Shown here: one piece after another, positions 47,901 through 58,600 of the stretch
How positions within the stretch are numbered: position 1 is the stretch's first letter
Layout: each line of letters begins with the position of its first letter
DNA from: Ophiodon elongatus
Lineage: Eukaryota; Chordata; Actinopteri; Perciformes; Hexagrammidae
Assembly (NCBI GenBank): GCA_016806645.1
Contig: JACSYO010001006.1
Location: forward strand, 330,001 to 394,000
Length of the DNA: 64,000 bases
Reading direction: 5' to 3'
Made by a program: the position numbers and the translations under genes
Notes under the pieces: model-generated
What the model saw: only the letters and a program-made list of their open reading frames with translations
Told to the model about the DNA's origin: nothing
Databases searched by the model: none

Positions 47901-49512
47901 GGTGTCCAGCGCCCACGGAAAGTATTACTCCGCTGCATCGTGCTTTGTAACCATCAGTGGATAAGATCATTTGCTGCGTAAAGCTTTTACAACACTTGCG
48001 TTAAAGCTGTGAAGCGTTTAAGAAAGGGTGTGCTACCGGAAGAAGTTGAATCAATTCTTTATTAAATCAATTCAATTCTCTGACGTTTTTAATGGCAGTA
48101 AGAATGAAATCAAAGCCAAAATGTGTAGCAAATTGAAACAAGGGAAAAAAAGAAAGAAATTGGGAGCTATTGAAATATAGTTTGGTCTGTGTGGCTTGGC
48201 TGATTTTTTACTGGAAAAACGACGTGCCAACAAACCACATTTTTACTGTGAGAACTCTAAAACTGGATTTGACTCTGACAATACTTCATTTAATGGCACA
48301 AGCTGTTATTCCAGGACATGCCGACACCCTGAATGTCAGACGCGGTTTGGCTGTGAAACGACGAAGGCGCCCTGAGTGGGCTGCAGTCGGACACTGTACC
48401 GGCCGTGACGGTGTCTTTGTCTCTGGACGTCTTCTCCTCTATCGAGCTCCTCCTCTGGATTTCGAACCGCCGCGCCAGGCCTTCTCTGGGTTTCCATAGC
48501 GACTGCAGGATGAGGGGCCTCTCGTTGTCGCTCACGACGCGGAAGCCCTCCGTCCTCCACCGGTAGTCTCCGGTGGAGCCGATGGTGTCGCACAGAACGT
48601 AGGACTCTGCCTCCTCCTTGTCCAGGCCATATCTGGACGACATTGTCAAGACAGACATCAGCATCATGATGACAAAAAAAACGAACGCAACAAAATGAAT
48701 TTAGCGCTCCAAAAGAGTGCTTTTGGAAACTGGGTTCTTGCATCGTAAAGCACAATTGAAAACAATGTCTTTATGTAGGATTTGAAAATTGACATATTGC
48801 CACCAAGTTGATCCGCTGAAATTATTTACACATCCAGCAGACATGCGCCACACCAATGTTGCAACATTCACTTTACTCTTACCTTCAGTTTGGTCTTAAT
48901 TAACCAACTCCTGACAGGAAATGTCTGGCTCTTTAGCAGCTATATGCTCCACTAGAGTCGGGTGATAACCTGTGGCTTCGTCACTACACGCGACTCCTTT
49001 CACGATAGTCATTTGATCCATTATGAATCTAAACGTGTCAATTAGAGCAACTTCAATGTGAAATACTTCAATATGCAAATATGCTGACTGATAGAGGGTT
49101 ATTTTTTTAGCAGTTTCCCTGAACCAGTCCTCATCATATCCGTACCATGGACCAACCGTTGGACCTGCATGCAGCACAGAAGTGAACTTATCAAGAGTCC
49201 TAATCTTGCCAGAGTGCTTAATGTATTTGCTAACCCATTACTGAATAAGTCATGTAGTAACGATGCAGCTAAATGTCACTGCTGCAGTGTAAATTCTCAC
49301 AGAGGGAAAGGAAAACTGATTTTCTCTTCCCTCTAGGCTGATTACCACTCGTATTAATCATTCCATTATGTTTTGGGCTGAAATGTAAACAAAGGCTGAC
49401 AGACATTCACTCTCCAGAGAGGCCTTCAGAGCCCTGGCCCGACACTGGCTGTCTCTCACACAAATCTGTGATTTGTTCTAGACCTTTTCATAACTACTAA
49501 ATAAACTATTTG

Positions 49513-49558
<46 letters not shown>

Positions 49559-49569
49559 ACACACACAAA

Positions 49570-49608
<39 letters not shown>

Positions 49609-49896
49609 TGTGCACCGCACTGCAATTACAACAAACAGAACAACGGGTCAAGGTCAACCTTCATCTGAAATATACTAATCACAACAGCATGAACACGCGC
49701 TCCTTTCATCAACCCGCCAACGCTGTGTGTGTCGAGGACTGTTCCGACTGCTTTTTATAGACAAATGATGCAGCGCAAAGGTGTATTACAGACACGCGTG
49801 GCTGGACTTAATATAACTCACACAAGGACCCACGTACGAAAGCAGACACATATGGCAGGCAGACGCGCGCACACACACACACGCACACGCACACGC

Positions 49897-49950
<54 letters not shown>

Positions 49951-51070
49951 ACAGATGACACGTGGTCTTACCGTTCGAGGGCCTCTTTGACGAGCTCCTT
50001 CGCACTGGAGTGCGTGGTGGCCAGGACGCTCTTGTAGTGAGCTCCCTCGCAGATCTCGTTTCCAAAGATCTTCAGGATCCCCGGGGCAGTGATCTGATTG
50101 GACAGCTCGGACGGGTCGTCCGCTCTGAAGGCATCCGCAGGGCTCACTGGCAACGAGACGGGACAACAAAGGGGTGACGATTTGATGGCGGGTTTTTAGT
50201 TGTGGTTCCTTTGTATTGATGGCAGATTTACCATTTATCATAGGCACAATCATAACATACGCACTTGTGAGTAAATATATCTGTGATCTATACGAGCAGG
50301 AAATTATATGTGTCAGTTGAGCTGGTTCCTCCATTTATCATACGCAGCAACGTCATTCAAAATCACATAACAAAATCTTGCAATTTGAGTATGAATTTTG
50401 GCATTTGTATGTATTTTTTGTTTCGACTATGATTTAAGTCTCTTTTTTACCTCAATACAATAAAGAAAAGCGGTGATAGTGACTGCCATCTGGTTTTGTT
50501 TGTTTAGCCCAATTAAAAGCCCAATGCTGGATCCTATGTTTCCCATAATGCAATTGATTGCATTTTTTTGTTAGACCCTCCGTGCCGGTTAAACGTCCGC
50601 GTCCAAGTCCACATCCCCGTTCAATAATGGAGGCTGTTTGTAGTAAACTTGTAGTCTCTACACACCGGAGCTGAAATAACCCTGATGACATCATCGGGGT
50701 CCCTTAGAGAAGCTTGTACAGAGCCACAGAAGACATTATACAGCTGTGACTAGTAAACCGGTGCCTTTATCAGCAGAAAGGGTGGCACTATATATATATA
50801 TATATATATCAATATATATAATCACAACAGAAATCCACATGCAGGGAGAAAGTGTTAACTCGTGGTGACGTACTGCTCCCCTTCCTGGCTTGGATGGACA
50901 GCGAGGCCCTGATTCCTGCCGTCAGCGCCATGGAGCCCGAGGTGGAGGCGGGGCCACGGAGGAAGACGCCCGAGAGGCGGTTAGTTTGGTGCCGGATGCG
51001 GCTCCTGCCGGGCGGTCGGACGGCCTCCGCTGACCTGCTGGTGGAAGAACTGCCAGCGGATGAAGCGGAT
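29975..51070 (-). CDS. radil: RADIL-like Ras-associating and dilute domain protein (RA, FHA, DIL, PDZ)
   Basis: Minus-strand exons with GT/AG borders and matching phases: 51070-50874 (N-terminal, Ser/Arg-rich; start of exon uncertain), 50146-49972, 48632-48400, 47405-46945, 44424-44128, 44015-43620, 43086-43049, 42957-42734, 42374-42262, 35862-35598, 34516-34344, 33623-33479, 33372-33188, 32810-32420, 32338-32103, 30278-30139 and 30053-29975 (TGA). This gives about 1,250 aa. Domains in order are RA (ILKIFGNEICEGAHYKSVLA, LVKEALERYGLD), FHA (DILPRHCHFH, NPGDVIGMGQRYLFLFKDP), DIL (LAVWMSNSLELLQFIQ, VLEEVIMLAFQQCVYY, YLFYFINASLFNSLMER, LSPAQLNHLLSLY), a linker with a DPSCLLTPPNSP motif and an E-rich run, and PDZ (GIFVRAVVPDSPAARC, LVPGDRILAVNG). 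The C-terminal PDZ separates it from RASIP1, although parts of FHA and DIL look RASIP1-like. The family are Rap/Ras effectors acting in integrin adhesion and neural-crest migration. Confidence 0.9.
31030..31300. repeat. Dispersed repeat B, copy 1 (radil intron)
   Basis: This stretch shares an ordered set of short blocks with 35270-35460. These are an ACACAGGA block, a (T)CCCAGG block, TTCGTGTCC(C/T)...GTG, and ...CTAAACC(T/C)AA(T/C)CAAGTA. The similarity is patchy and the element class unknown. Confidence 0.35.
31425..31907 (+). repeat. Interspersed repeat family A, long copy
   Basis: It begins with CATAGACTGTGTATAAGAAG and ends near GGTTGCCGTCTGGT. It matches the copy at 40439-40961 along its length, in the same order, and lies in the radil intron between the two PDZ-encoding exons at 32338-32103 and 30278-30139. 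Confidence 0.8.
33625..33658. repeat. CA-rich tract forming the 3' splice region of a radil exon
   Basis: On the minus strand the last ~35 intron bases before the exon at 33623 are GT dinucleotides with GC interruptions, ending in TGTGTAG. The tract takes the place of a normal pyrimidine tract. Confidence 0.85.
34304..34336. repeat. (GT)n tract adjoining a radil donor
   Basis: On the minus strand this CA repeat starts 8 bases after the GTACAGAT donor of the radil exon 34516-34344. The same exon contains a shorter CACACACACA tract that is translated. Confidence 0.9.
35044..35092. repeat. Perfect 23-bp palindromic hairpin in a radil intron
   Basis: A 23-base arm (35044-35066, ending GATGTAGCACTG) and its exact reverse complement (35070-35092) flank a 3-base TAG spacer. 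The outer part is made of GATA/TATC tetranucleotides. It lies in the intron between the exons at 35598 and 34516. Confidence 0.9.
35270..35460. repeat. Dispersed repeat B, copy 2 (radil intron)
   Basis: This stretch shares ordered blocks with 31030-31300, as described for that copy, including CTAAACCCAACCAAGTA. No ends or target duplications could be defined. Confidence 0.35.
36914..37422 (+). mobile_element. Possible DNA transposon carrying a 104-codon reading frame
   Basis: The stretch starts near ATGCGACTAAGCTGCGTTTCC and ends near an imperfect inverted match (reverse complement GAATCGCATTAGAAAAGCTG, then TTTCG), as expected of degenerate terminal inverted repeats. Inside, ATG at 37106 opens a 104-residue frame with a hydrophobic start (FLIVLSCQLLLAMF) and a basic segment (EYHKRRLQLISRV). 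I could not name the protein. It lies in the large radil intron between the exons at 42262 and 35862. Confidence 0.3.
38506..38767. mobile_element. MITE-like element with perfect 26-bp terminal inverted repeats
   Basis: The 26 bases CATATCGTCACC...AAAATAATG at 38506-38531 recur as an exact reverse complement at 38742-38767, giving a 262-bp unit with no coding capacity. This is the structure of a non-autonomous DNA transposon. No convincing target-site duplication was seen next to the ends, so the true ends may differ slightly. It lies in the large radil intron. Confidence 0.7.
40439..40961 (+). repeat. Interspersed repeat family A, longest copy
   Basis: It begins CATAGACTGTATATAAGAAG and continues with GACGTAGTCGTCGTGACGTC. 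It includes the shared GAACATCATGCTGTATT and CAGAGGAGTCGCCCCCTG-type blocks (here CCGGAGGAGTCGCC) and ends near GGTTGCTGCCTGGT. It is in the same large radil intron as the MITE. Confidence 0.8.
41810..41900. repeat. (CA)n microsatellite
   Basis: A CA run of about 90 bases, with a few CG and AA interruptions at its left end, lies in the large radil intron. Poly-His/Thr and Cys/Val reading frames through it are artefacts. Confidence 0.95.
44440..46944. other. radil intron without recognisable features
   Basis: This is the intron between the FHA-encoding exon (44424) and the linker exon (46945). It is AT-rich with scattered GCTAGC/GTTAGC-like motifs common in fish introns. No coding frame, transposon end or RNA gene was recognised. 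Confidence 0.5.
49515..49605. repeat. (CA)n microsatellite
   Basis: Two CA runs separated by CATACACAC-type interruptions lie in the radil intron between the exons at 49972 and 48632. Confidence 0.95.
49867..49948. repeat. (CA)n microsatellite close to the radil RA-exon donor
   Basis: On the minus strand this is a TG run that starts about 24 bases after the 5' splice site of the exon 50146-49972 (CG/GTAAGA). It is within reach of splicing-factor effects on that donor. Confidence 0.9.
50788..50820. repeat. (TA)n microsatellite
   Basis: A TA run with a single C interruption lies in the intron just downstream (minus strand) of the radil N-terminal exon ending at 50874. Confidence 0.85.
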
Positions 51071-52902
51071 CTGATGAAGAGAGGAGAGGGTCGGGTCCGT
51101 GATCAAGACGCTGAATCCCTTCCAGCTGATTTGTACTGTACCTCTCTGGCTTGGACTGCCTGTGGAAGGGCAGTGAGAGAGAAGCAAGGTTCCCTGTAGG
51201 GTGCTGACGGAATTAGTCCTAACACCCCAAAATGAGCATTTTTGCACTTCTGGCTCCCTCAACTTTAATTCAATGGGTTTTTTTTATGGGTTTTTGGTTA
51301 GATGGCTGAAGTAAGGTCTGTGGTTAACACAAGCTCAAGAGATGTTCATGTTTTGTTCTGTACAATATGAAATGTGTTGGGGAAATACCCCTCACGTGAA
51401 TTTTGAAGCTTTGGCGCGTCTTAGGCTAGGGCCTAGCGGCTAAACACGACCGGTCGACCTTTAGCTTCGCGGTGGCGGCGTGAGGTCACGATGACCGCGT
51501 TGTGGTTCGTTCGTAGCCATAACCTTGGCTTTCTTTTTACTTCCACTGAATTCGCGCTTCAAAAATCATGGACCACTAAGTATCATAAACGTTTGTTTGC
51601 CAAAGAGCTTGTTTTTCCGCAAAAATCCAATGGAAAAATCCCATTGGCTTTTTTGTCGAGGGAACCAATGCGATGCTAACATCCCGGGTTGGCCTGTAAA
51701 AATGTGTCATCCCCGCAGAGTTCCACTCCATCGTGTGAGCAGAGGGATGGGGGAAGGGGAATTACATTATTTTTGTTGTTGTTTCTTTAAAGGAGAGAAA
51801 TGAAAGAGGGATGATGAGAACTAGAGGAAAACAGAGGATAGAAGAACAGAATTCAGAAGTGCAATTTATGCAACAGCAAAAAAGAAAAAGCAAAGTGATG
51901 AATAAGACAAAATATAATGTTGGCTTGAAGAAATTACTTAGAAGTAGAAGGGCAATAAAAAGCACGAGTAGCAGAAAATGTGCACCAAACATCCTGCAAC
52001 ACAATCTCATCACAGCGCATACATACGTGTCTGTCTCTCAGCACAGCGGCACCAGTCCCCTCTCACCAAGCCTCCCTCAGCTCTCTGCTCTCATTCATGA
52101 AATAATGGAGTGTTGTTTCACTTCGGACCAAAGCTCGTGTAAGCTTCTTATCGCCGCGGTTCGAAGGTTCTCTGCACTTACGCCACCCTTTGGGTAAAGG
52201 TTCAGGGTTTCTGACTCAACGGGCGGTACCGGACAACAGGCGGCGCAGTGATGGAACAAGGCTGCACGTGAGCAGCCTGTCAGCGGGTTAGTGATTGTGA
52301 CACATGAAACAGCTTTGAGGTCGATGAGAAGTGCAGTGCTTCATTTAAACCTGGAGAAACCAGCGTTCTTTTATCTGGAACACACTAAAACTCTTTTTAT
52401 TTTAGGTCAAGACTCAAAAGACTTCACATTCTATTCTCTCGGCTCTTTAATGTCAAGGGATGTAATGTGTTTCTTTTTGCTCTTTGTCTCAATGCTTTTA
52501 ATGTCTAATGTGAAAACCCTTTGAATGGCCTTTGTTTGCTGAAATGTGCTTCAAAATAAACTTGCTTTAATGGTATTTTCGTTGTTGTGCAGGCTGGATG
52601 AAAAAGAGATGCATTGATTGAAAAATATGTGATTTCCAATGTGCTTTTATGAGTTTAGTGGGTTTTTTTCTTTCTTCTTTTTTTTTGTTTGTTTTACCTT
52701 TCGTCTTTATTCCATCAAATCATTCTCCAGTCTCCCCTTTAACCAATTAAAGCCCTTCTCCTTCAGAGGTACCTTTAAAAAATATGTATTTTTAAGAGCA
52801 CAAGGAGAGACAAAAAAAAGTGACAGATAAGACTTTTAACATCATAAACCTCTCTCTCACAATTCATTTGTACAAGGAGTGAAAGCACCCATCGTTACTC
52901 AC

Positions 52903-52915
52903 TGCTGGGATCCAT
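52903..52915 (-). CDS. Possible first coding exon of radil (MDPS...)
   Basis: On the minus strand, ATG at 52915 opens a 13-base segment encoding Met-Asp-Pro-Ser and is followed by GTGAGT, a strong donor, in the CpG-rich region expected for the radil promoter. Its leftover phase (one base) does not match the frame of the exon at 51070, which needs two. Another small exon, a different acceptor, or a start inside the 51070 exon (ATG in GSMALTAG) is therefore required. Position and context support it; the splice pattern does not yet. Confidence 0.3.
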
Positions 52916-53560
52916 CACTTGTCTTCCTCCCCAACTGGACGAACCGTCTCTTGGGTGAAGCTGCGGGTAAACCCGGTGGGCTCGGCGGGAGAGAACGCAG
53001 CTCGGAGGAGGAAAACTTCGTCTGATTCATTCCCGTCCGGCGGACTCGGGTGCTCCTGCTCGACTTTAACTCTTCCAGATCCAGATAATGTCACGCGCGA
53101 GGACTAAACGGTTACCATCACCGCGTCCCGTCGGCTTGTGATGCGCGCGGGTCGCTTCGCGTCATTCCAGGGGGTGTTTTCATCCAGGACAGGCGTCACA
53201 GCCGCTTCATTTTACGCACAGGCGCCGCAGATGTTTCAGCCCCCATCCAGCTGCTGGAGCTGCTGCTCGGTGCAACGGCGGCGCGTGGCCCCCAGGGTGC
53301 GGCTTCACTTCACACTGTCTCTGCGACGCTGACACGTCCGGTGAGAGCGGGTCCAATCTGAACACTTCATATAAGTATTAGTATTAGTATTATTATTATA
53401 ATAATAATAATTATTATTATTATTCACTCTGCGCGCGGCTGGAGGAGGCAGTTTGGGTTCAAACTCAGATCGAACCCGCTCTCCAGATGTGCGTCGACAG
53501 CGCAACTGCTTGGAGATGCCAAGCGCGCGCACACACCCGCCCACCCATGCTAAAACTTTC
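52916..53560 (-). promoter_or_regulatory. CpG-rich region, likely radil promoter
   Basis: GC- and CpG-rich sequence lies just upstream of the 5'-most radil exon candidate and is interrupted by an ATT/TTA-rich patch (about 53375-53425). No TATA box or clear initiator was picked out. The role is inferred from position and base composition. Confidence 0.4.
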
Positions 53561-54024
53561 AAAATAAAATCCTCACAGGAGAATGCGCTTCAGGCTGTGT
53601 TTTTATTTATCTCTCTCCATTCTAAAGCCAATTAACTCATATGTCGGCAGTGAGGAAAACTCTTGGATGTGTGGGGTTGAACTGAAAGCAGCATGACGCG
53701 GTCCTCCTCTCCACCACGAACCGAATGAACCAAAGGACCAACCGCTGCTGCGTTCATGACTCCATCTTCTGGCTGCGCACAGATCTGAACTTACAGCCTA
53801 AAAGTAACGAGCTTACTGTTTTACTATAAATGTATGTTATCACATGTCTAACCTCAGCGTGAGTACAAATATCAATAGGTTTTTTTTTTTATGACTTATA
53901 GCTCCTGGCCACATTACTTACAAAGCTGCAAACTTCCACAACCTCACTAACATCAACACTGTCAATAGAAAAGATAATGCACGCGCTCCTGCCAAGCCAG
54001 CTCATCAACCAAGTAATTTCTTTA

Positions 54025-54290
54025 TTGGTCAAGTCAAGTCACAAATACATGTAATCAAACAAATATTTACAAAAACTGTATTCCTTGATTTCTTATCAAT
54101 CTGAAAGAAATAGTCCCTCGCATATATAAATATAACTAAGTTATTTGTAATTCGACTCATCCTGTCCCAAGTCAGCCTTTAACTTCCGAGTTCAAGTCGA
54201 GTCATTTATTTTCTGTCAAGTTGCAAAACAGTGACTCGGATCAACTCGGGCCCAAGTCACTGTGACTCGAGTCCAAATCTCTGAATGTGA
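54025..54290. repeat. GACTC/GAGTC-rich interspersed repeat
   Basis: The stretch is rich in AAGTCA, GAGTCA and GACTCG words, ending CAAGTCACTGTGACTCGAGTCC. Such sequence resembles a repeat I associate with fish genomes. No second copy in this window confirms it, and the ends are approximate. Confidence 0.4.
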
Positions 54291-55681
54291 ATACCAGCCT
54301 GAGCTGTCTATTATCTGGAATTAATGAACGATGTGGACGCCATGGTTGCCTCTGCATGGTCCAATATCCCACTTATACAATGGTCACTTGCCAAAGAAAA
54401 ATAAAAAATAAAGATAATGTTCTTTGTGCAATGGAAACATAGTTCACTACTCCAGTAAATAGGACGAGCCTTGAGATGCAACACGGAGATATTTCTAGTC
54501 CGCTCAGCACATAGAACCCTTTAGCTGTGCTACGAGCTAGCAAGCTAACGTTAAACTAGCAAGATTCAAAGTATAACATTGTGTATGGCTGACAAATAGT
54601 AACCTGGATTTAATTTGATAGTTTTGTTCAACCACAAAACAAGCTAGCTATCCAGTCATGCCACGCACTGATAGATTTATCAGATTTTTGTAAATCAGAT
54701 CAAATCAAATTATTATTTTTATATTTAATTTAATTTAAAATATACATTTATCTATTTATTGTAACCAGTGCATTCATTGAAAACAATGTAAAGGCAGTTC
54801 CACTGGAACAACTTGTTAAGGTGTCCTTTATTGGGAATTAAAGGACACCCTGCAGCCAATTAGAATTGAGTATTCACTCAGCCCATGGCATATAAATATA
54901 TAAATAACATAAATAGAAACAACTCTACAGTAAAACCTGCACCGCCTCAATGTGAATCACTTCCTACGGTATGTATCACCCCCTTTAAGTTAAAGTTTGT
55001 CCATGGGACTTTTGATTTCATACAGTATTGCTACTTTACTCAACTCAAGTAAAGGATTCAAGTACTTATCATAGCTAAGTAGGTAATGCCAATCTGATTT
55101 GATCCTAATCCTATGATACATCCACTGCTACCAGGATTACCGATGCTAACACTGATACAGAATATAATAACATTACTGCTAACATGAGGCTACTAATACT
55201 GTAATGGGCAATCTTGGCAATAATAATGCTAAATCTGATGCTAATACTTCATCTAACATTGATGCAACTCCCCCTGCTGCTACTGCTGCTCCGACTCATA
55301 AGCTGATTGGAGTTAATAATGTCAACAATCAACATAGGCCTGATCCTGAAGCCGCGTGTACGTGTGCCACCAGTTGACCACTAGATGGTGAGCTCAGCCC
55401 TGCAAACAGCTGAAGCACCTGGTGACCCACTGAACCGTTTACAGGAGGCCTGGACGTTGTTTAAACTTTACAGGAACACTATTCAATTCAACAGTGGATT
55501 TTGACATTTGTTTTTATACATTTTGTCATATTTTTCAAAGGCAGTGTTTTTCTATGAAGTCATCCTCAAGACTTCCCAGCACTGTACTGACTTATACTGT
55601 CCAACTTTCATACATTTATTTGTGTTTATTGTAACCTGACTTAGCTTTATGGGTCACCTGTACAGATCAAACATCAGCCAG

Positions 55682-55707
55682 TGTGTACGTGTGTGTGTGT
55701 GTGTGTG

Positions 55708-55776
<69 letters not shown>

Positions 55777-55825
55777 GTGTGTGTGTGCGTGTGTGTGTGT
55801 GTGTGTGTGTGCGTGTGTGTATGTG
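55682..55825. repeat. Interrupted (GT)n microsatellite
   Basis: About 140 bases of GT with regular GC interruptions (GTGTGCGTGTG). It is the longest dinucleotide tract in the window and lies in intergenic DNA between radil and the gene at 59947. Confidence 0.95.
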
Positions 55826-55971
55826 GTATTGTTGTTGTTGTGAGAACTCAAATGAATGATGGAAGTTGACCTTTGGTACATTTGCATGTAGAGTGCAACG
55901 CATCTCGACCATGTTGTTAACGCACGGCATTATTGATGTAGTTTGATTAAGGTGTTTACAGTAGACTCATT

Positions 55972-56005
55972 CCCCCAATAGATGTGAAGCAACATCTATT
56001 GGGGG
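55972..56005. repeat. Perfect 14-bp inverted repeat
   Basis: The arm CCCCCAATAGATGT (55972-55985), a 6-base loop (GAAGCA) and its exact reverse complement (55992-56005) form a hairpin. A pyrimidine run on one side and a G run on the other flank the stem. No T-run follows that would suggest a Pol III terminator. Confidence 0.85.
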
Positions 56006-57790
56006 GAGGCGGGGCAGAGGTAAATCCCTCCTAGCATGCATAGAGAGATAAAAAAGGAGATTTACAGGTCCTTCTTGCATAACTTGACACGGCTAATACC
56101 GGGTTACCTGTGACACCTCTCGCAGGAGTAAACACAACACTGGCTTCCCCTTGCATGTGAGTTCACCTCGGGCAGGTGAGTTCACCTCGGGCAGGTCCCC
56201 CCTGCCGGCTGGCTTTACCTGGTTTACTTGTGCCGCATGGGAAAGGAGATCCAACTAATCGCTGGAGCGTCTGCCTGTGGGCCAAGGGCGGCTCTTCTCG
56301 GAACACCGAGGTCAGAGGGGACTTAACGTCCGGTAATCACATTCCCCCATGTCGGACGAGGAGGAGGAGTGACACTTGCAGCAGGAGTCCCGGGGACTTA
56401 ATAAAGCCTCACGGCTCCACACAGCCGGAATTCCACCACCATATAACTTGAAGTCAAGGCCGTTTCACTCTGACAATGTCTCTACTGAAAATAAGGTTCC
56501 CTCTCTCCACCAACAAATGTAGATATTCTGCATCTCAAACCAAATACAAAGCAATGCACTGTGTGATTCTTAACTCGGTTTTTCCTCTACGGTTTGACCT
56601 GAATTGACTTGCATGCAGAACAGGCCTTGAAGTATTACGCTTTTATCTGATGTTTTTTTGTCAAAACTGATGATAAACCACCGCCACAACTCAAAAGACT
56701 ACCGAGAACTCTTTATCTCAGGCGGATGTAACCTTGAGGTTCAAAAGGAAACACAAGTCCAGCACACAAGAACCACAAGGACTCGGTATGGTTCTCAGTA
56801 TGTCCTCTGGAAAATGTGTTTTAGGAAATGTCAAACTGCAGGGATTTGAATAAAAAAAAAGGAGTTGGGAGTTTCACTTGCAAGGGAAGAACCCGGCGTT
56901 GTACCTGTGAAGCGATATGTTTCACTAGGCCTTTCTCTGGGCTGTCGGCTGTTTCCCACTTACATCCTCAAATGTGGGATATCCACCCTGATCCCAGAGG
57001 TCTTACTGAATCCCACTCTCAAGTGCACGGTCATCTCTGACCTTTCTCACAGAAAAAGGGTGAGAAGACTACTGTGAATCAAGGTTATAATGCGTCTTTA
57101 GTGATCGATCCGGGGGCTACGGGGACCACGGGGACCGCGGGGGCCAGCGAACAGAGACATGCATCTGTTTTCTTCTGGGAGGCGACGAGCCACATGCCGT
57201 GAGTATTTCGAAGATGCTTTCTGGAGCCACAGTTCTGTTTTTACTGATAATACTTTTCTTTCCGGTTTGGCTGTGAGCGTAATTTCTTGCATCCTCAGGG
57301 GCTCATTTAAGTTTAGCAAAAATTATGTCTAAAGTTATAAAGATGTTGTCGTAGTTGTAGCCTTGTTATAATAATGAATTAGCATACAGATTGTAATGGC
57401 TATTCCATGATGTCTTTGACTTGAGTATAAACCTGGCACCTTCTTGTGGTTAAAATGTAGTGTTCCTGTACTCATTCATGCAAAGACAATTAGGCCTAAT
57501 CGACCAGTAATACTGTGCATACTGGTATTCCAGACGCCAAGGGCGAGATTTTTCATTTCTGTGTATGTGACGGGATGAGAACTCTCCAATGGTTGAGTGT
57601 ATACTTACCTGGCAAAGGCTGCTGAACGCCATATAGGAAGACCTTTTGACAGGGAAATCTCAGTTGATGATGCAAATAATGAAATCAAATCAAAATGTAA
57701 AAACAATTCTATTGCTTGCTTTCATTTCAACAGTAAAAAAAAACAAATATAAATAATTGGTTTTGTCTAATGAATACTTGGGTAAACGGT

Positions 57791-57850
57791 CCTGGAGGCG
57801 TATTCAGGTCCTGGAGGCGTATTCAGGTCCTGGAGGCATATACAGGTCCT
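57791..57850. repeat. 19-bp tandem repeat, about 3 units
   Basis: The unit GGTCCTGGAGGCGTATTCA occurs twice exactly and a third time with changes. It adjoins the 3' end of the LINE fragment that follows, so it may have formed at the element's end. Confidence 0.8.
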
Positions 57851-58600
57851 GAAGGGGACTGGTAGATCGCGGCCCATCGCCCTCTCCGAAGAGGGAATGA
57901 TACACGCTGCCGGTCCGCCCTCGTTCTTGGCGATGTGGCAGTGCCGTACCAGATGCCGATGGAGGAGAAGTGAGGATGGACTTGATAATGGTTACGTAGA
58001 AGAGGACCATCGTTTTCACTTTGGCAGGTTGAACTTCTTCAGTGGCCTCTGGAACTACATCTGCTGTTGATGTTGATGAGAGTGCGCACTCGAGGCCCCT
58101 CAGGGTGGCGATTGGAGCCCAGGGAGCGGAGGCCCTCCACAGCGTCAACAGGGGAAGGGGAGCCCACATTCTTCCTAAAATCCCAAACCATCCCCACCGT
58201 CTTCAGAGCTCTGAGCTCCAAGTTGTTTTGTCCGTCAATCTCCCACCTGTAGGCGGACTCCTCCCCACCAGAGATGAGTCCAACGTCTTGACGGACCAGT
58301 GGCTGGAGGTGCAGCTGTTGATGTACGGGGGAGAAAGATCAGAGAGAGGGGAGAGGACCTTGAGGGGGGAACCGGTGGTTGGAAACATGTTTCCCCCCCA
58401 CCTTTCACGTGCAGCTTCCTGTCAGACAGGAAGTATGCGATCCAGGGGAGAGCTTGTCCTACAGCAGAGACGGATAGATGGCGTTTGAGGCAGAGCTGAG
58501 GTCCACAAACAGGATCCTGCGCCTCAGATTCCCAAGGAGTCCAGGCGCTGGAGTGTGAGACGAGCATACGTATAGACAAGGAATGATGGTCCTGAGTTGG
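57800..58600 (-). mobile_element. Decayed LINE reverse-transcriptase fragment
   Basis: Minus-strand frames, broken by stops and frameshifts, follow the order of a fish non-LTR reverse transcriptase: LFVDLSSA.NA.YPSLL near 58510, VGLISGGEESAYRWE near 58250, LRALKTVGMVWDFRKNVGS near 58190, VEGLRSLGSNRHPEG, then VLFYVTIIKSILTSPPSASG near 57980 and SPLQDLYMPP at the left. The family resemblance is from memory (L2/jockey-like). No intact catalytic core remains. Confidence 0.75.

Larger units (their letters stand above)
53561..57795. other. Intergenic DNA upstream of radil
   Basis: No gene is supported here. Present are a GACTCGAGTC-type repeated stretch (about 54025-54290), AT-rich DNA, a long interrupted GT microsatellite and a perfect hairpin (both listed separately), a 19-bp tandem duplication at about 56157-56194, and an A-rich stretch at 56851-56859. 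Reading frames here are short and unrecognised. Confidence 0.5.

Noticed and set aside
48896..49177. 93-codon minus-strand frame in a radil intron
   Set aside because: The peptide is unrecognised, the borders are not splice-like, and no related protein motif was seen; chance length in this window is similar.
29975..51070. Assignment as RASIP1
   Set aside because: RASIP1 lacks a PDZ domain; this gene encodes one across its last three exons and has the RADIL-like DPSCLLTPP motif.
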